The position numbers and the translations under genes are program-made. Under the pieces are notes generated by a model that searched no databases, had not been told where the DNA came from, and worked only from the letters and a program-made list of their open reading frames with translations. Of a stretch of 41,418 nucleotides of DNA, positions 32,798-41,332 are shown one piece after another (the first letter of the stretch is position 1; every line of letters starts with the position of its first letter). This DNA comes from Streptomyces afghaniensis 772 (GTDB lineage Bacteria > Actinomycetota > Actinomycetes > Streptomycetales > Streptomycetaceae): positions 1 to 41,418 of the forward strand of contig KE354244.1 of NCBI GenBank assembly GCA_000415505.1, given 5' to 3'.

Positions 32798-34317
32798 CGA
32801 CCGGCCTCCTGGGTCGTGTTCAGAATGTTGACGCCCTTGAAGAGGGCCGACGGGCAGCCGTGCGACACGGCCGCGACCTGGCCCGGCTGGGCCTTGCCGC
32901 AGTTGAAGGCGCCGCCCAGGACGTACGTCTGCGGACCGCCCACCGCGGCCATCGAGCCCCAGAAGTCGGTCGTCGTCGCCTGGTAGGCCACGTCCCGCAG
33001 CTGCCCGGCGAGCCGCCCGTTCTCGATGCGGTAGAAGCGCTGCCCGGTGAACTGGAAGTTGTACCTCTGCATGTCGATCGACCAGGACCGGTCGCCGACG
33101 ACGTAGACGCCCCGCTCCACGCCCCCGATCAGGTCCTCGGTGGACATCCCGGCCGGGTCCGGCCGCAACGACACGTTGGCCATGCGCTGCACCGGCACGT
33201 GCCCGGGGGAGTCGGCGTAGGCGCATCCGTTGGACCGCTCGAAGCCGGTCAGTCTCGCGATCCGCCGGTCCAGCTGGTAGCCGACGAGCCTGCCGTCCTT
33301 CACCAGGTCCCAGGACTGCGCCGCGACGCCCTCGTCGTCGTACCCGATGGTGGCCAGCCCGTGCTCGGCGGTGCGGTCACCGGTGACGTTCATCAGCTCC
33401 GAGCCGTAGCGCAGCTTGTTCAGCTGGTCGAAGGTGGCGAAGGAGGTGCCGGCGTAGGCGGCCTCGTAACCGAGCGCCCGGTCCAGCTCGGTGGCGTGCC
33501 CGATGGACTCGTGGATGGTCAGCCACAGGTTGGACGGGTCGACGACCAGGTCGTACAGGCCCGCCTCGACGCTCGGTGCCCGCATCTTCTCGGCGAGCAG
33601 TTCCGGGATCTGCTCCAGCTCGCTCTCCCAGTCCCAGCCGGTGCCCCGCAGGTACTCCCAGCCGCGTCCCACGGGTGGGGCGAGGGTGCGCATCGAGTCG
33701 AACTCGCCGCTCGACTCGTCCACCGACACGGCGTTGAACACCGGGTGCAGCCGCACCCGCTGCTGCGTGGTCACGGTCCCGGCGGTGTCGGCGTAGAACT
33801 TGTTCTCGTGGACGGTGAGCAGCGAGGCGTCCACATGGTCGACCCCGTCGGCCGCCAGCAGCCGCGCGCTCCAGTCCCCGATCAGCCCGGCCTTCTCCTC
33901 GTCGGGCACGGTGAACGGATCGATCTCGTACGACGAGATCCAGGTCTTCTCGGCGTGCACCGGCTCGTCGGCCAGCTCCACGCGCTCGTCGGACCCGGCC
34001 GCCTTGATCACTTGCGCCGAGAGCTTCGCCATGGCCACCGCCTGGGAGGCCACCTTGGCGGCGGCGTCCAGTGTGAGATCCACCCCGGAGGCGAAGCCCC
34101 AGGTACCGCCGTGCACGACACGCACCGCGTACCCGAGGTCGGTGGTGTCCGACGACCCGGCGGGCTTGGCGTCCCTGAACCGCCAGGAGGCGCTGCGCAC
34201 CCGCTCGAACCGGAAGTCCGCGTGCTCGGCGCCCAGCGCACGCGCGCGTGCGAGGGCCGCGTCGGCGAGGGCGCGTAGGGGGAGGGCCGTGAAGGCCTCG
34301 TCGATGGTATGAGGCAC
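32794..34317 (-). CDS. tldD: TldD family metalloprotease subunit
   Basis: A 507-residue protein, the catalytic partner of PmbA/TldE. The zinc motif HExxxH is present at 269-274 ('IHESIGHATELDRAL'). The third ligand probably lies in the C-terminal 'LGGAFNCGKAQPGQVAAVSHGCP' region, which in the family carries the Cys/His and Gly-rich signatures. The GTG at 34317 starts 'PHTIDEAFTALPLRALADAAL'; an AAAGAGA sequence precedes it. The stop overlaps the pmbA ATG, so the two subunits are co-translated. The promoter region is shared with the divergent fabG. Confidence 0.94.
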   Translation of the reverse strand: MPHTIDEAFTALPLRALADAALARARALGAEHADFRFERVRSASWRFRDAKPAGSSDTTDLGYAVRVVHGGTWGFASGVDLTLDAAAKVASQAVAMAKLSAQVIKAAGSDERVELADEPVHAEKTWISSYEIDPFTVPDEEKAGLIGDWSARLLAADGVDHVDASLLTVHENKFYADTAGTVTTQQRVRLHPVFNAVSVDESSGEFDSMRTLAPPVGRGWEYLRGTGWDWESELEQIPELLAEKMRAPSVEAGLYDLVVDPSNLWLTIHESIGHATELDRALGYEAAYAGTSFATFDQLNKLRYGSELMNVTGDRTAEHGLATIGYDDEGVAAQSWDLVKDGRLVGYQLDRRIARLTGFERSNGCAYADSPGHVPVQRMANVSLRPDPAGMSTEDLIGGVERGVYVVGDRSWSIDMQRYNFQFTGQRFYRIENGRLAGQLRDVAYQATTTDFWGSMAAVGGPQTYVLGGAFNCGKAQPGQVAAVSHGCPSALFKGVNILNTTQEAGR

Positions 34318-34440
34318 CGCCGTCTCTTTCTGTCGAGGTGAGGGTGGTCGCCGTACTTCGTGACTGCTCCGATCATGTCGTCTCGGCCCGTGCGCGGGCC
34401 ACGAGTTTCCCGACCCGGGTGCGCGGGTTTCTGTAGGGAC

Positions 34441-34470
34441 CCGACAGTGAGTCCCGTACGCCACTGTCGG
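34441..34470. promoter_or_regulatory. Perfect 9-bp inverted repeat between tldD and fabG
   Basis: CCGACAGTG (34441-34449) and CACTGTCGG (34462-34470) are separated by 12 nt, giving a 30-bp dyad typical of a dimeric repressor site. It lies 120 bases before the fabG start and about 125 bases before the divergent tldD start. The 272-base region holds no other gene. A hairpin role is possible, but a 9-bp stem with a 12-nt loop and no T tract is a poor terminator. Confidence 0.5.
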
Positions 34471-34589
34471 TGCCCGATTGTCCGCGGGCCTGCCCGGACC
34501 GATAGGTTTTCGGAGAAGCCGCCTGTCATCGCCGCCTGTCGTCCAGGCGCCCGGGCGGGGTACCAGACCGCTACCGAAAGGGTGATCCG

Positions 34590-35309
34590 TTGAGCCGCTC
34601 GGTTCTCGTCACCGGAGGCAACCGGGGCATCGGCCTCGCCATCGCCCGCGCTTTCGCCGATGCCGGCGACAAGGTCGCCATCACGTACCGCTCGGGTGAG
34701 CCCCCGGCGGCCCTGACAGAATTGGGCTGCCTCGCCGTCAAGTGCGACATCACCGACGCCGAGCAGGTGGAGCAGGCCTACAAGGAGATCGAGGAGGCCC
34801 ACGGCCCCGTCGAGGTCCTGGTCGCCAACGCCGGCGTCACCAAGGACCAGCTCCTGATGCGCATGTCCGAGGAGGACTTCACCTCGGTCATCGACACCAA
34901 CCTCACCGGCACCTTCCGCGTCGTCAAGCGCGCCAACCGCGGCATGCTGCGCGCCAAGAAGGGCCGCGTCGTCCTCATCTCCTCGGTCGTCGGGCTGCTC
35001 GGTTCCGCGGGACAGGCCAACTACGCCGCCTCCAAGGCCGGCCTCGTCGGCTTCGCGCGCTCCCTCGCCCGTGAGCTGGGCTCGCGCAACATCACCTTCA
35101 ACGTCGTCGCGCCCGGCTTCGTCGAGACCGACATGACCGCGGTGCTCTCCGACGAGCAGCGCGCCGGCATCGTGAAGCAGGTCCCGCTCGGCCGGTACGC
35201 GCAGCCGGAGGAGATCGCCGCGACGGTGCGGTTCCTCGCCTCGGACGACGCCTCGTACATCACTGGAGCCGTCATCCCCGTTGACGGCGGACTGGGAATG
35301 GGTCACTGA
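34590..35309 (+). CDS. fabG: 3-oxoacyl-ACP reductase FabG
   Basis: A 239-residue SDR that reduces 3-ketoacyl-ACP with NADPH in fatty-acid synthase II. The cofactor loop is GGNRGIG (about 9-15). The catalytic set is intact: Ser in 'VLISSVVGLLG' and Tyr-x-x-x-Lys in 'ANYAASKAGLVGFARSLA'. The 'NYAASKAG', 'APGFVETDMT' and 'YITGAVIPVDGGLGMGH' motifs are classic FabG. It starts at TTG 34590 with GAAAGG upstream; no ATG or GTG lies near enough to replace it. InhA follows after 5 bases, an arrangement shared with mycobacterial mabA-inhA. Confidence 0.97.
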   Translation: MSRSVLVTGGNRGIGLAIARAFADAGDKVAITYRSGEPPAALTELGCLAVKCDITDAEQVEQAYKEIEEAHGPVEVLVANAGVTKDQLLMRMSEEDFTSVIDTNLTGTFRVVKRANRGMLRAKKGRVVLISSVVGLLGSAGQANYAASKAGLVGFARSLARELGSRNITFNVVAPGFVETDMTAVLSDEQRAGIVKQVPLGRYAQPEEIAATVRFLASDDASYITGAVIPVDGGLGMGH

Positions 35310-35314
35310 TCACC

Positions 35315-36082
35315 ATGAGCGGAATTCTCGAGGGCAAGCGCGTCCTGATCACCGGTGTGCTGATGGAGTCCTCCATCGCCTTCCACGCCGCCAAGCTGGC
35401 CCAGGAGCAGGGCGCCGAGATCATCCTGACCGCGTTCCCGCGGCCCACGCTGACCGAGCGGATCGCCCGGAAGCTGCCCAAGCCCACCAAGGTCATCGAG
35501 CTCGACGTGACGAACGACGAGCACCTCGGGCGCCTGGCCGACATCGTCGGCGAGGAGCTCGGCGGCCTCGACGGCGTCGTCCACTCCATCGGCTTCGCCC
35601 CGCAGGACGCCCTGGGCGGCAACTTCCTCAACACGCCGTTCGAGTCGGTCGCCACGGCCATGCACGTCTCGGCGTACTCCCTGAAGTCGCTCACCATGGC
35701 CTGCCTGCCGCTGATGCAGAACGGCGGCTCCGTCGTGGGTCTGACCTTCGACGCGCAGTACGCCTGGCCGCAGTACGACTGGATGGGCCCGGCCAAGGCC
35801 GCCCTGGAGGCGACCAGCCGCTACATGGCCCGTGACCTGGGCAAGCAGAACATCCGCTGCAACCTGATCTCGGCGGGCCCGATCGGTTCCATGGCCGCGA
35901 AGTCCATCCCTGGCTTCGGCGAGCTGGCCTCCGTGTGGGACTCGCGCTCCCCGCTGGAGTGGGACCTGAAGGATCCCGAGCCGGCCGGCCGCGGCATCGT
36001 CGCCCTGCTGAGCGACTGGTTCCCGAAGACCACCGGCGAGATCATCCACGTGGACGGCGGTCTGCACGCCATCGGAGCCTGA
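35315..36082 (+). CDS. fabI: Enoyl-ACP reductase InhA/FabI
   Basis: A 255-residue NADH-dependent enoyl-ACP reductase, the last step of each FAS-II cycle. The N-terminal 'GILEGKRVLITGVLMESSIAFHAAKLAQEQGAEI' is InhA-like. The catalytic Tyr-x6-Lys is in 'YDWMGPAKAALEATSRYMARDLG', matching Tyr158/Lys165 of M. tuberculosis InhA. 'NLISAGPIGSMAAKSIPGF' and 'GEIIHVDGGLHAIGA' close the protein. It is in an operon with fabG (5-base gap), and a stem-loop follows the stop. Its inhibitor site resembles InhA more than E. coli FabI. Confidence 0.96.
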   Translation: MSGILEGKRVLITGVLMESSIAFHAAKLAQEQGAEIILTAFPRPTLTERIARKLPKPTKVIELDVTNDEHLGRLADIVGEELGGLDGVVHSIGFAPQDALGGNFLNTPFESVATAMHVSAYSLKSLTMACLPLMQNGGSVVGLTFDAQYAWPQYDWMGPAKAALEATSRYMARDLGKQNIRCNLISAGPIGSMAAKSIPGFGELASVWDSRSPLEWDLKDPEPAGRGIVALLSDWFPKTTGEIIHVDGGLHAIGA

Positions 36083-36100
36083 TCTCCCGTACGCCGTCGG

Positions 36101-36135
36101 CGCCCCGTTTCCCGCAGCGCGCGGGGAGCGGGGCG
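36101..36135 (+). terminator. Terminator after fabG-inhA
   Basis: CGCCCCG (36101-36107) pairs with CGGGGCG (36129-36135). The pairing continues inward with wobbles through TTTCCCGC/GCGGGGAG to an AGCGC loop, making about 15 bp. It lies about 20 bases after the stop codon. Confidence 0.65.
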
Positions 36136-36242
36136 TCACCCGTTCGGCTCATCCGGCCAGGCGGGGGAGGCGCACAGCCGGGCACCCTGGAGTACGCGTC
36201 ACCACGCGATCCCCTCCCCAGCACGGCCGAGGAGGTCCCCTT

Positions 36243-36593
36243 GTGCGCTTGTCCCGCCGAACGGCCTCACTGTCCCTCGCCGTCGCCCTCGTCCTGACCC
36301 TGGCGTACGAGGCGGTTCCCCACGCGCGCGTGCCCGCCGGCGAGCCGGAGTCGGCCGACCCCTTCGGCGCCGCCTGCCGGACCCGCGTCACCGGCTCCAA
36401 GGTGACCGTGTACTGCCACAACCCGTACCCCGAGGCCGACCGCGTGAGCCTGCACGTCGAGTGCGCCCGCTGGTGGGACATCGACACCGACAGCTCCCCG
36501 GTGGAGGCCGGGCCCGCGCAGACCGTGCGGCTGACGGGACGCTGCTGGAAGGAAGTCGGCGACGTGTGGATCAGTCACCGGCGGGCGAGCTGA
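36243..36593 (+). CDS. Small secreted hypothetical protein (116 aa)
   Basis: A 116-residue protein with an N-terminal signal sequence ('RTASLSLAVALVLTLAYEAVPHARV'). A mature domain with four Cys follows ('AACRTRVTGSKVTVYCHNPYPEADRVSLHVECARWWDIDTD', '...LTGRCWKEVGDVWISHRRAS'), probably two disulfides. GAGGAGGT precedes the GTG at 36243. I do not recognise the family; a secreted beta-rich domain is plausible. Its 3' end overlaps the 3' end of the convergent GntR gene by 23 bases. Confidence 0.75.
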   Translation: MRLSRRTASLSLAVALVLTLAYEAVPHARVPAGEPESADPFGAACRTRVTGSKVTVYCHNPYPEADRVSLHVECARWWDIDTDSSPVEAGPAQTVRLTGRCWKEVGDVWISHRRAS

Positions 36594-37262
36594 TCCCGCC
36601 CAGGCGGCACTGGAACGGATAGCGGGCGGCTTCCGCCGCCGCCTGCTCCGCGTCGCCCGTGCGGATCGCGTCGAGCAGCCGCGCGTGCTCCATGTACGTC
36701 TCCGGCGTCAGCTCCTCGCCGACGTCCTCGCGCAGCCAGTCCCGCAGCACCTCGCCCAGGTCCGCGTACATGGCGGTCATCACGTCGTTGTGGGAGGCCG
36801 ACACCACGGCCAGGTGGAAGGTCGCGTCCGCCGTCACGAACGCCTCCGCGTCACCCGACTCCCAGGCCTCCTCACGCCGCAGCAGCAGCGCGTCGAGCTG
36901 CTTGAGGTCCTTCTCCGTACGCCGCTCGGCGGCCAGCCTGGCCGCGGCCGACTCCAGCGTGGACCGCAGCTCGGCGATGTGCCGGGGTCGGCGCCGGCGA
37001 ACCGCCGCTGCATCACCCCGGCCAGCTCACTCGTCGCCACGACATACGTGCCGGAGCCCTGGCGGATGTCCAGCAGGCCGTTGTGCGACAGGGCGCGGAC
37101 GGCCTCGCGGACGGTGTTGCGGGCGACACCCAGCTGCTCGACCAGTTCGGGCTCGGTCGGGATGCGGGAGCCCACCGGCCACTCGCCGGAGGTGATCTGG
37201 GCCCGCAGGGCGGCGATGACCTGCTCGGAGAGCGCCGAGCGTCGGGGATGGCTCAGGGGCAT
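36571..37262 (-). pseudogene. FadR-type GntR transcriptional regulator, frameshifted in this sequence
   Basis: The N-terminal winged helix ('LSEQVIAALRAQITSGEWPVGSRIPTEPELVEQLGVARNTVREAVRALSHNGLLDIRQGSGTYVV') is a clear GntR domain. The C-terminal part ('TADATFHLAVVSASHNDVMTAMYADLGEVLRDWL...EHARLLDAIRTGDAEQAAAEAARY') is an FCD effector domain with its metal-ligand His, but in another frame. The break lies at the GGGG run 36984-36987 (plus strand). One more base there gives 'ADPRHIAELRSTLE' and a 230-residue protein. The ATG at 37262 has GAAGG upstream. It is divergent from an MFS transporter, a likely target, with a dyad between them. Confidence 0.88.
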
Positions 37263-37315
37263 GGCACACCTTCGCACGACCGGGGCGCCGGAGGGCAGCC
37301 GGGGACGGGACGGAC

Positions 37316-37346
37316 TGGACAGTCAATCATCCTATGATTCTATGAT
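37316..37346 (+). promoter_or_regulatory. Promoter and GntR-type dyad for the MFS gene
   Basis: The AT-rich dyad AATCAT-CCT-ATGATT (37325-37339) is followed by a further ATGAT. TATGAT at 37341-37346 fits a -10 and TGGACA at 37316-37321 a rough -35 (19-bp spacer). Transcription would begin at about 37353, on or beside the ATG at 37354, so the MFS mRNA may be leaderless. The dyad lies between the -35 and -10, a good place for repression by the divergent GntR protein. Confidence 0.5.
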
Positions 37347-37353
37347 GGGCCTC

Positions 37354-38780
37354 ATGGCTAGTGAGGAAACCCGGACGATGACGCCCCCGACCGTACGCAG
37401 CTCGGCCGCGCACGAGGCCCGGGAACCCGGCGGCTCCTCCACGCGCGCGTGGACGATGCGGCTGCTCGTCCTCGGCATCGTGCTGTCCGCGCTGAACCTC
37501 CGCCCCGCCATCACCAGCCTCGGCGCCCTTCTGGAGGAGGTCCGCGACGGGCTCGGCATGAGCGGCAGCGTGGCCGGACTGCTCACCTCCGTGCCGCCGC
37601 TGTGCTTCGCCGTCTTCGGCGTCATGGCCCCGCGGCTCGCCCGCCGCTTCGGAGCCGGCGCCGTGGTGTGCGCCGGCATGGCCGCCATCGCCACCGGCCT
37701 GGCGATCCGGCCGTACGCCGGCGGCACGGCCGGCTTCCTGGCCGCCAGCGCCCTCGCCCTCATGGGCATCGCTGTCAGCAACGTGCTGATGCCGGTCATC
37801 GTCAAGCACTGGTTCCCCGACCGCGTCGGCTCCATGACCGGCCTGTACTCCATGGCGCTCGCCCTGGGCACGGCCCTCGCGGCCGCGGTCACGGTGCCCC
37901 TGACCGACACCCTGGGCGGCAGCTGGCAGTCGGGCCTCGCCCTGTGGGCGGGACTGGCCGTGGCGGCGGTCCTGCCGTGGCTGCCGTTCGTACGGGGGCT
38001 GCGGCGGCGCCCGGGGCGGGGGAGCGGGGCGGAGACGGGCCCGCGTCTGCCGGGGGTGCCGTGGCGGAGACGCCGGCCTCCGACGGGACGCAACCCGGGC
38101 GCAAGGAAACCTCTGCCCCTGCCTCGACGGGACACGCGCGCGAGGAGACCTCTGCCTCCGCTTCGACGACACCCGCGCGCGAAGAGGCTCCGCGGCTGCG
38201 GATCACCCGGAGCCGCACCGCCTGGGCCCTGGCCGTCTTCTTCGGGCTCCAGGCGACCGCCGCCTACATCACCATGGGCTGGATGGCGCAGATCTTCCGG
38301 GACGCCGGCGTGCCCGCGGGCACCGCGGGGCTGCTGCTCGCGGTCACCATGGTGATGGGCGTACCCCTGGCCTTCGTCATACCGCGCCTGGCGACGCGGC
38401 TGCCGCACCAGGGCCCGATCGTGCTCGCCCTGGGCGTCTGCGGCCTCGCCGGCTACGCCGGGCTGTACCTCGCGCCGGCGGGCGGCGCCTGGGCCTGGGC
38501 CGTGCTGCTCGGCGTCGCCAACTGTGCTTTCCCGCTCGCGCTCACCATGGTCGGCATGCGAGCCAGGAGCGGCCCGGGCGTGGCCCAGCTGTCGGCGTTC
38601 GCGCAGAGCACCGGCTATCTGATCTCCATCCCGGGGCCGCTCCTGGTGGGCGTCCTCTACCAGCACAGCGGCGGCTGGGGCCTGCCGATCGCGCTGATGA
38701 GCGCCCTGATGATCCCGCAGATGGCGGTCGGCTTCCTGGCGGGCCGGGACCGCACGGTCGAGGACGAGGCGGGCCGCTGA
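37354..38780 (+). pseudogene. CynX/NimT-type MFS transporter, frameshifted in this sequence
   Basis: About 475 residues with 12 membrane segments when repaired. The first half ('LLVLGIVLSALNLRPAITSLGALLEEVRDGLGMSGSVAGLLTSVPPLCFAVFGVMAPRLARRFG') is typical of the CynX/NimT (cyanate/2-nitroimidazole) branch. After 'WLPFVRGLRRRPG' the frame is lost, and segments 7-12 ('TAWALAVFFGLQATAAYITMGWMAQIFRDAG...FLAGRD') are in another frame. A one-base loss in the G-rich linker (about 38000-38080) is inferred. The linker also has a 39-nt tandem repeat (13 residues, ETSAPASTGHARE/ETSASASTTPARE). ATG starts at 37342, 37354 and 37378 are possible; 37354 fits a leaderless transcript. Confidence 0.87.
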
Positions 38781-38848
38781 GCCCGCCGCGGAGCCGTTGA
38801 TCTCACCCCGGGGCGCCCGGTGTCCGCGGCGGGTGCGAGACTTGCCCC

Positions 38849-38965
38849 ATGCCAGTGCTCGACCCGAATCCCCAGCACGGTCAGAAGAAGATGCTGCTCG
38901 TGTTCGGCGCCTTCTTCGCGATCTTCATCATCATCGGCGTCATCGCGACCATCGCCTCGCCATGA
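38849..38965 (+). CDS. 38-residue single-TM protein (SGM_5486-like, transporter-associated)
   Basis: ATG at 38849 to TGA at 38963-38965. A polar start ('MPVLDPNPQHGQKK') is followed by one membrane segment ('MLLVFGAFFAIFIIIGVIATIA'). I recall a short family annotated as SGM_5486 transporter-associated protein beside MFS genes in Streptomyces, and this fits in size, sequence style and position 68 bases after the MFS gene. There is no clear ribosome site; a TGCGAGACT stretch 7 bases upstream could be an extended -10 for a leaderless transcript. Confidence 0.7.
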   Translation: MPVLDPNPQHGQKKMLLVFGAFFAIFIIIGVIATIASP

Positions 38966-38988
38966 CCGGCCCTCGCCCCGCCCATGGT

Positions 38989-39015
38989 GGGGCTAGCCCC
39001 CCTGTCCCCTAGGGG
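38989..39015. promoter_or_regulatory. Two adjacent perfect CTAG-centred palindromes
   Basis: GGGGCTAGCCCC (38989-39000) and CCCCTAGGGG (39006-39015) are separated by 5 nt. They are followed by GGGT-type direct repeats (GGGTGAGGGTCAGGGTCA, 39015-39032). They lie about 120 bases before the start of a small secreted or membrane protein. CTAG is rare in most bacterial genomes, so two centred palindromes side by side suggest a specific binding site. No regulator is identifiable. Confidence 0.5.
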
Positions 39016-39132
39016 GTGAGGGTCAGGGTCAAGTGGGTGGATCACCGGATGGGTCGGCCGCCTCGGATTCCGTAACTTCGACGTGTGACCGCGAGACGCG
39101 GGCCACGGACCATTCGAAGAGCGGAGGCACCC

Positions 39133-39339
39133 ATGTCGGCTCCTACGCGCACCCGGCCCCATCCGGCGACCCGGGCCGGCGTCGGCAGCCGGCTGCCCTG
39201 GTGGGCGCTCGCCCTGCCCACGCTCGCCTTCGTCGCGCTGCTTGTGCTGATCCTGAACCCGTCCGACGCCCAGGCGGCCACCGGCGACCCGGTGATCACC
39301 CACCTCGTCGAGCGCGTCCAGCAGCTGACAGCCCGCTGA
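39133..39339 (+). CDS. Small membrane or secreted peptide precursor (68 aa)
   Basis: A basic N-terminus ('SAPTRTRPHPATRAGVGSRL'), one hydrophobic segment ('PWWALALPTLAFVALLVLILNP') and a possible signal-peptidase site (Ala-Gln-Ala/Ala). If cut there, a 20-residue peptide (ATGDPVITHLVERVQQLTAR) with amphipathic character would be released; otherwise the protein stays anchored. GGAGG precedes the ATG at 39133. I do not recognise the family. Twin CTAG palindromes lie upstream. Confidence 0.7.
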   Translation: MSAPTRTRPHPATRAGVGSRLPWWALALPTLAFVALLVLILNPSDAQAATGDPVITHLVERVQQLTAR

Positions 39340-39405
39340 GCACGGCGGAAAGCCGGTGGTCAACTCCCTGCGCCCCGTGGCCTGTTTCGTGCGAAGCTGG
39401 ATCTC

Positions 39406-39924
39406 ATGAGCGTCGCAGAACCCCGCAGGATTGTCCTCTTCCGCCATGCGAAAGCCGACTGGCCACAGGTGAGCGATCACGAGCGTCCGCTCGCCGACCG
39501 GGGCCGAAAAGAAGCGGCGGAGGCCGGGCGCAGGCTGGCCGACACCGGCATCGCCTTCGACCTGGCCCTGTGCTCCACCGCGGTCCGGACCCGGGAGACC
39601 TGGAAGCTCGCCGTCCAGGAGTTCCCACAGCGGCCGAAAACCGTCTACGAGGAGCGGATCTACGAGGCCTCACCCGGCGAACTGATCGCCGTGCTCAACG
39701 AGACCCCCGACGACGCGCAGAACCTTCTCCTGATCGGCCACAACCCGGGCGTCCAGGGCCTCGCCGACATCCTGGCGGGCACGGCCGAGGGCGACGCCCG
39801 CGACCGGATGACCCGCCGTGGATTCCCGGCCGCCGCCTTCGCCCTGCTGTCCTTCACCGGCTCGTGGAAGAGCCTGGAGCCGGGCGTGGCCACGCTGGGG
39901 GACTACTGGGCACCGACCGAGTGA
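39406..39924 (+). CDS. SixA-like histidine phosphatase family protein
   Basis: A 172-residue histidine phosphatase (phosphoglycerate-mutase superfamily). The catalytic 'LFRHAKADW' holds Arg13 and His14, and a second Arg is in 'CSTAVRTRETW'. 'LLLIGHNPGVQGLADIL' holds the second catalytic His. E. coli SixA removes phosphate from phosphohistidine on phosphotransfer proteins; the exact substrate here is unknown. The ATG at 39406 lacks a strong ribosome site (GAAGCTGGATCTC). It converges with serB across a terminator. Confidence 0.92.
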   Translation: MSVAEPRRIVLFRHAKADWPQVSDHERPLADRGRKEAAEAGRRLADTGIAFDLALCSTAVRTRETWKLAVQEFPQRPKTVYEERIYEASPGELIAVLNETPDDAQNLLLIGHNPGVQGLADILAGTAEGDARDRMTRRGFPAAAFALLSFTGSWKSLEPGVATLGDYWAPTE

Positions 39925-39943
39925 CCGACTCCGCGTGAGCAGG

Positions 39944-39967
39944 GCCCGGCACCGTGCGGTGCCGGGC
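39944..39967. terminator. Bidirectional terminator between sixA-like gene and serB
   Basis: A perfect 10-bp stem, GCCCGGCACC (39944-39953) with GGTGCCGGGC (39958-39967), loop GTGC. Flanking TGAGC/GCTCA could extend it with a bulge. It lies between two convergent stops. Confidence 0.9.
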
Positions 39968-39980
39968 TCACTCGGCCGGT

Positions 39981-41195
39981 TCAGACCGCGTCGAGGGTGT
40001 CCGCCGCCTCGACCTCTTCGCGCGTGATGCCCAGCAGGTACAGCACGGTGTCAAGGAAGGGGAAGTTCACCGCGGTGTGCGCGGCCTGGCGCACCACCGG
40101 CTTGGCGTTGAAGGCGACGCCGAGACCGGCCGCGTTCAGCATGTCCAGGTCGTTGGCACCGTCACCGATCGCCACGGTCTGCGACAGCGGCACACCCGCC
40201 TCGGCGGCGAACCTGCGCAGCAGCCGGGCCTTGCCGGCACGGTCGACGATCTCGCCCGTGACCTTGCCCGTCAGCTTTCCGTCGACGATCTCCAGCGTGT
40301 TGGCGTGGGCGAAGTCCAGCCCGAGCCGCTCCTTCAGGTCGTCGGTGACCTGGGTGAAACCGCCGGAGACGACGCCGACTTGGTAGCCGAGCCGCTTCAG
40401 TGTGCGGATCAGGGTGCGGGCGCCCGGCGTCAGCCGCACCTCGCTGCGTACCTTGTCCACGACCGAGGCGTCGAGCCCCTCCAGCAGCGCCACGCGCGCG
40501 TGCAGGGACTGCTCGAAGTCCAGCTCGCCGCGCATCGCGGCCGCCGTCACCTCGGCGACCTTGTCCTCGCAGCCGGCGTGCGCGGCGAACAGCTCGATGA
40601 CCTCGTCCTGGATGAGCGTCGAGTCGACGTCCATGACGACCAGGCGCTGTGCGCGCCGGTACAGACCCGCGGCGACGACCGCCACGTCGATGCCGAGCTT
40701 CGCCGCGTCGGGCGCCAGGGCGGTCCGCAGCGGCTCGGTCTCCACGCCGGAAACGGCGAACTCGACCGCGGTCACGGGGTACTTGGCGAGCCGGAAGATA
40801 CGGTCGATGTTGCCACCGGTCTTCGTGATCCGTGCGGCGATCGCCGCAGTGGCCTCCGCGGTGAGCGGATGCCCGAGCACGGTCACCAGGGAGCGGCCCA
40901 GCCCGCGCGGCCGGTTGTCGCCGAGGCCGGAGATGATCTCCGCCTGCATCTTCATCGACTCGGCCCAGCTGTGGACGGTCGCCCGCAGATCGCCCTCGAG
41001 CCCCTTGGGCGGCTCGGTCACGAGCGCGCACAGCACCATTCGGCCACGGGTGACGACCTGCTCGATGTCGACGACGTCGACGGAGTAGGCGGCGAGGGTG
41101 TCGAAGAGGCCGGCCGTGATGCCCGGACTGTCCTTGCCGAAGATCTTGACAAGGAGGGTGGGGACGTCGGAGGACGAGGTCTGCGAAGCGCTCAT
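39981..41195 (-). CDS. serB: Phosphoserine phosphatase SerB with N-terminal ACT domains
   Basis: A 404-residue enzyme for the last step of L-serine synthesis. The N-terminal half (about 10-180) has two ACT-type regions ('VKIFGKDSPGITAGLFDTLAAYSVDVVDIEQVV', 'VTVLGHPLTAEATAAIAARITKTGGNIDRIFRLA') that likely bind serine for feedback control. The C-terminal HAD domain has 'MDVDSTLIQDE' (Asp189, Asp191), 'VGVVSGGFTQV' and 'VAIGDGANDLDML'. The ATG at 41195 is chosen because the upstream open frame codes Arg/Gly-rich residues unlike SerB. It converges with the phosphatase gene. Confidence 0.96.
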   Translation of the reverse strand: MSASQTSSSDVPTLLVKIFGKDSPGITAGLFDTLAAYSVDVVDIEQVVTRGRMVLCALVTEPPKGLEGDLRATVHSWAESMKMQAEIISGLGDNRPRGLGRSLVTVLGHPLTAEATAAIAARITKTGGNIDRIFRLAKYPVTAVEFAVSGVETEPLRTALAPDAAKLGIDVAVVAAGLYRRAQRLVVMDVDSTLIQDEVIELFAAHAGCEDKVAEVTAAAMRGELDFEQSLHARVALLEGLDASVVDKVRSEVRLTPGARTLIRTLKRLGYQVGVVSGGFTQVTDDLKERLGLDFAHANTLEIVDGKLTGKVTGEIVDRAGKARLLRRFAAEAGVPLSQTVAIGDGANDLDMLNAAGLGVAFNAKPVVRQAAHTAVNFPFLDTVLYLLGITREEVEAADTLDAV

Positions 41196-41332
41196 GGTGG
41201 TTCCACCGTATCCGGCAGGCAGGTCGCACCGCCCGTGAGGTCCGCCTGGCGGACAGCGAACACTGGGTGACGCACGGGTGGCGCGGACCTTGCGTCCCCC
41301 GTCCCGGGGGCCTGCTTCCGTCCCCAAGGGGC

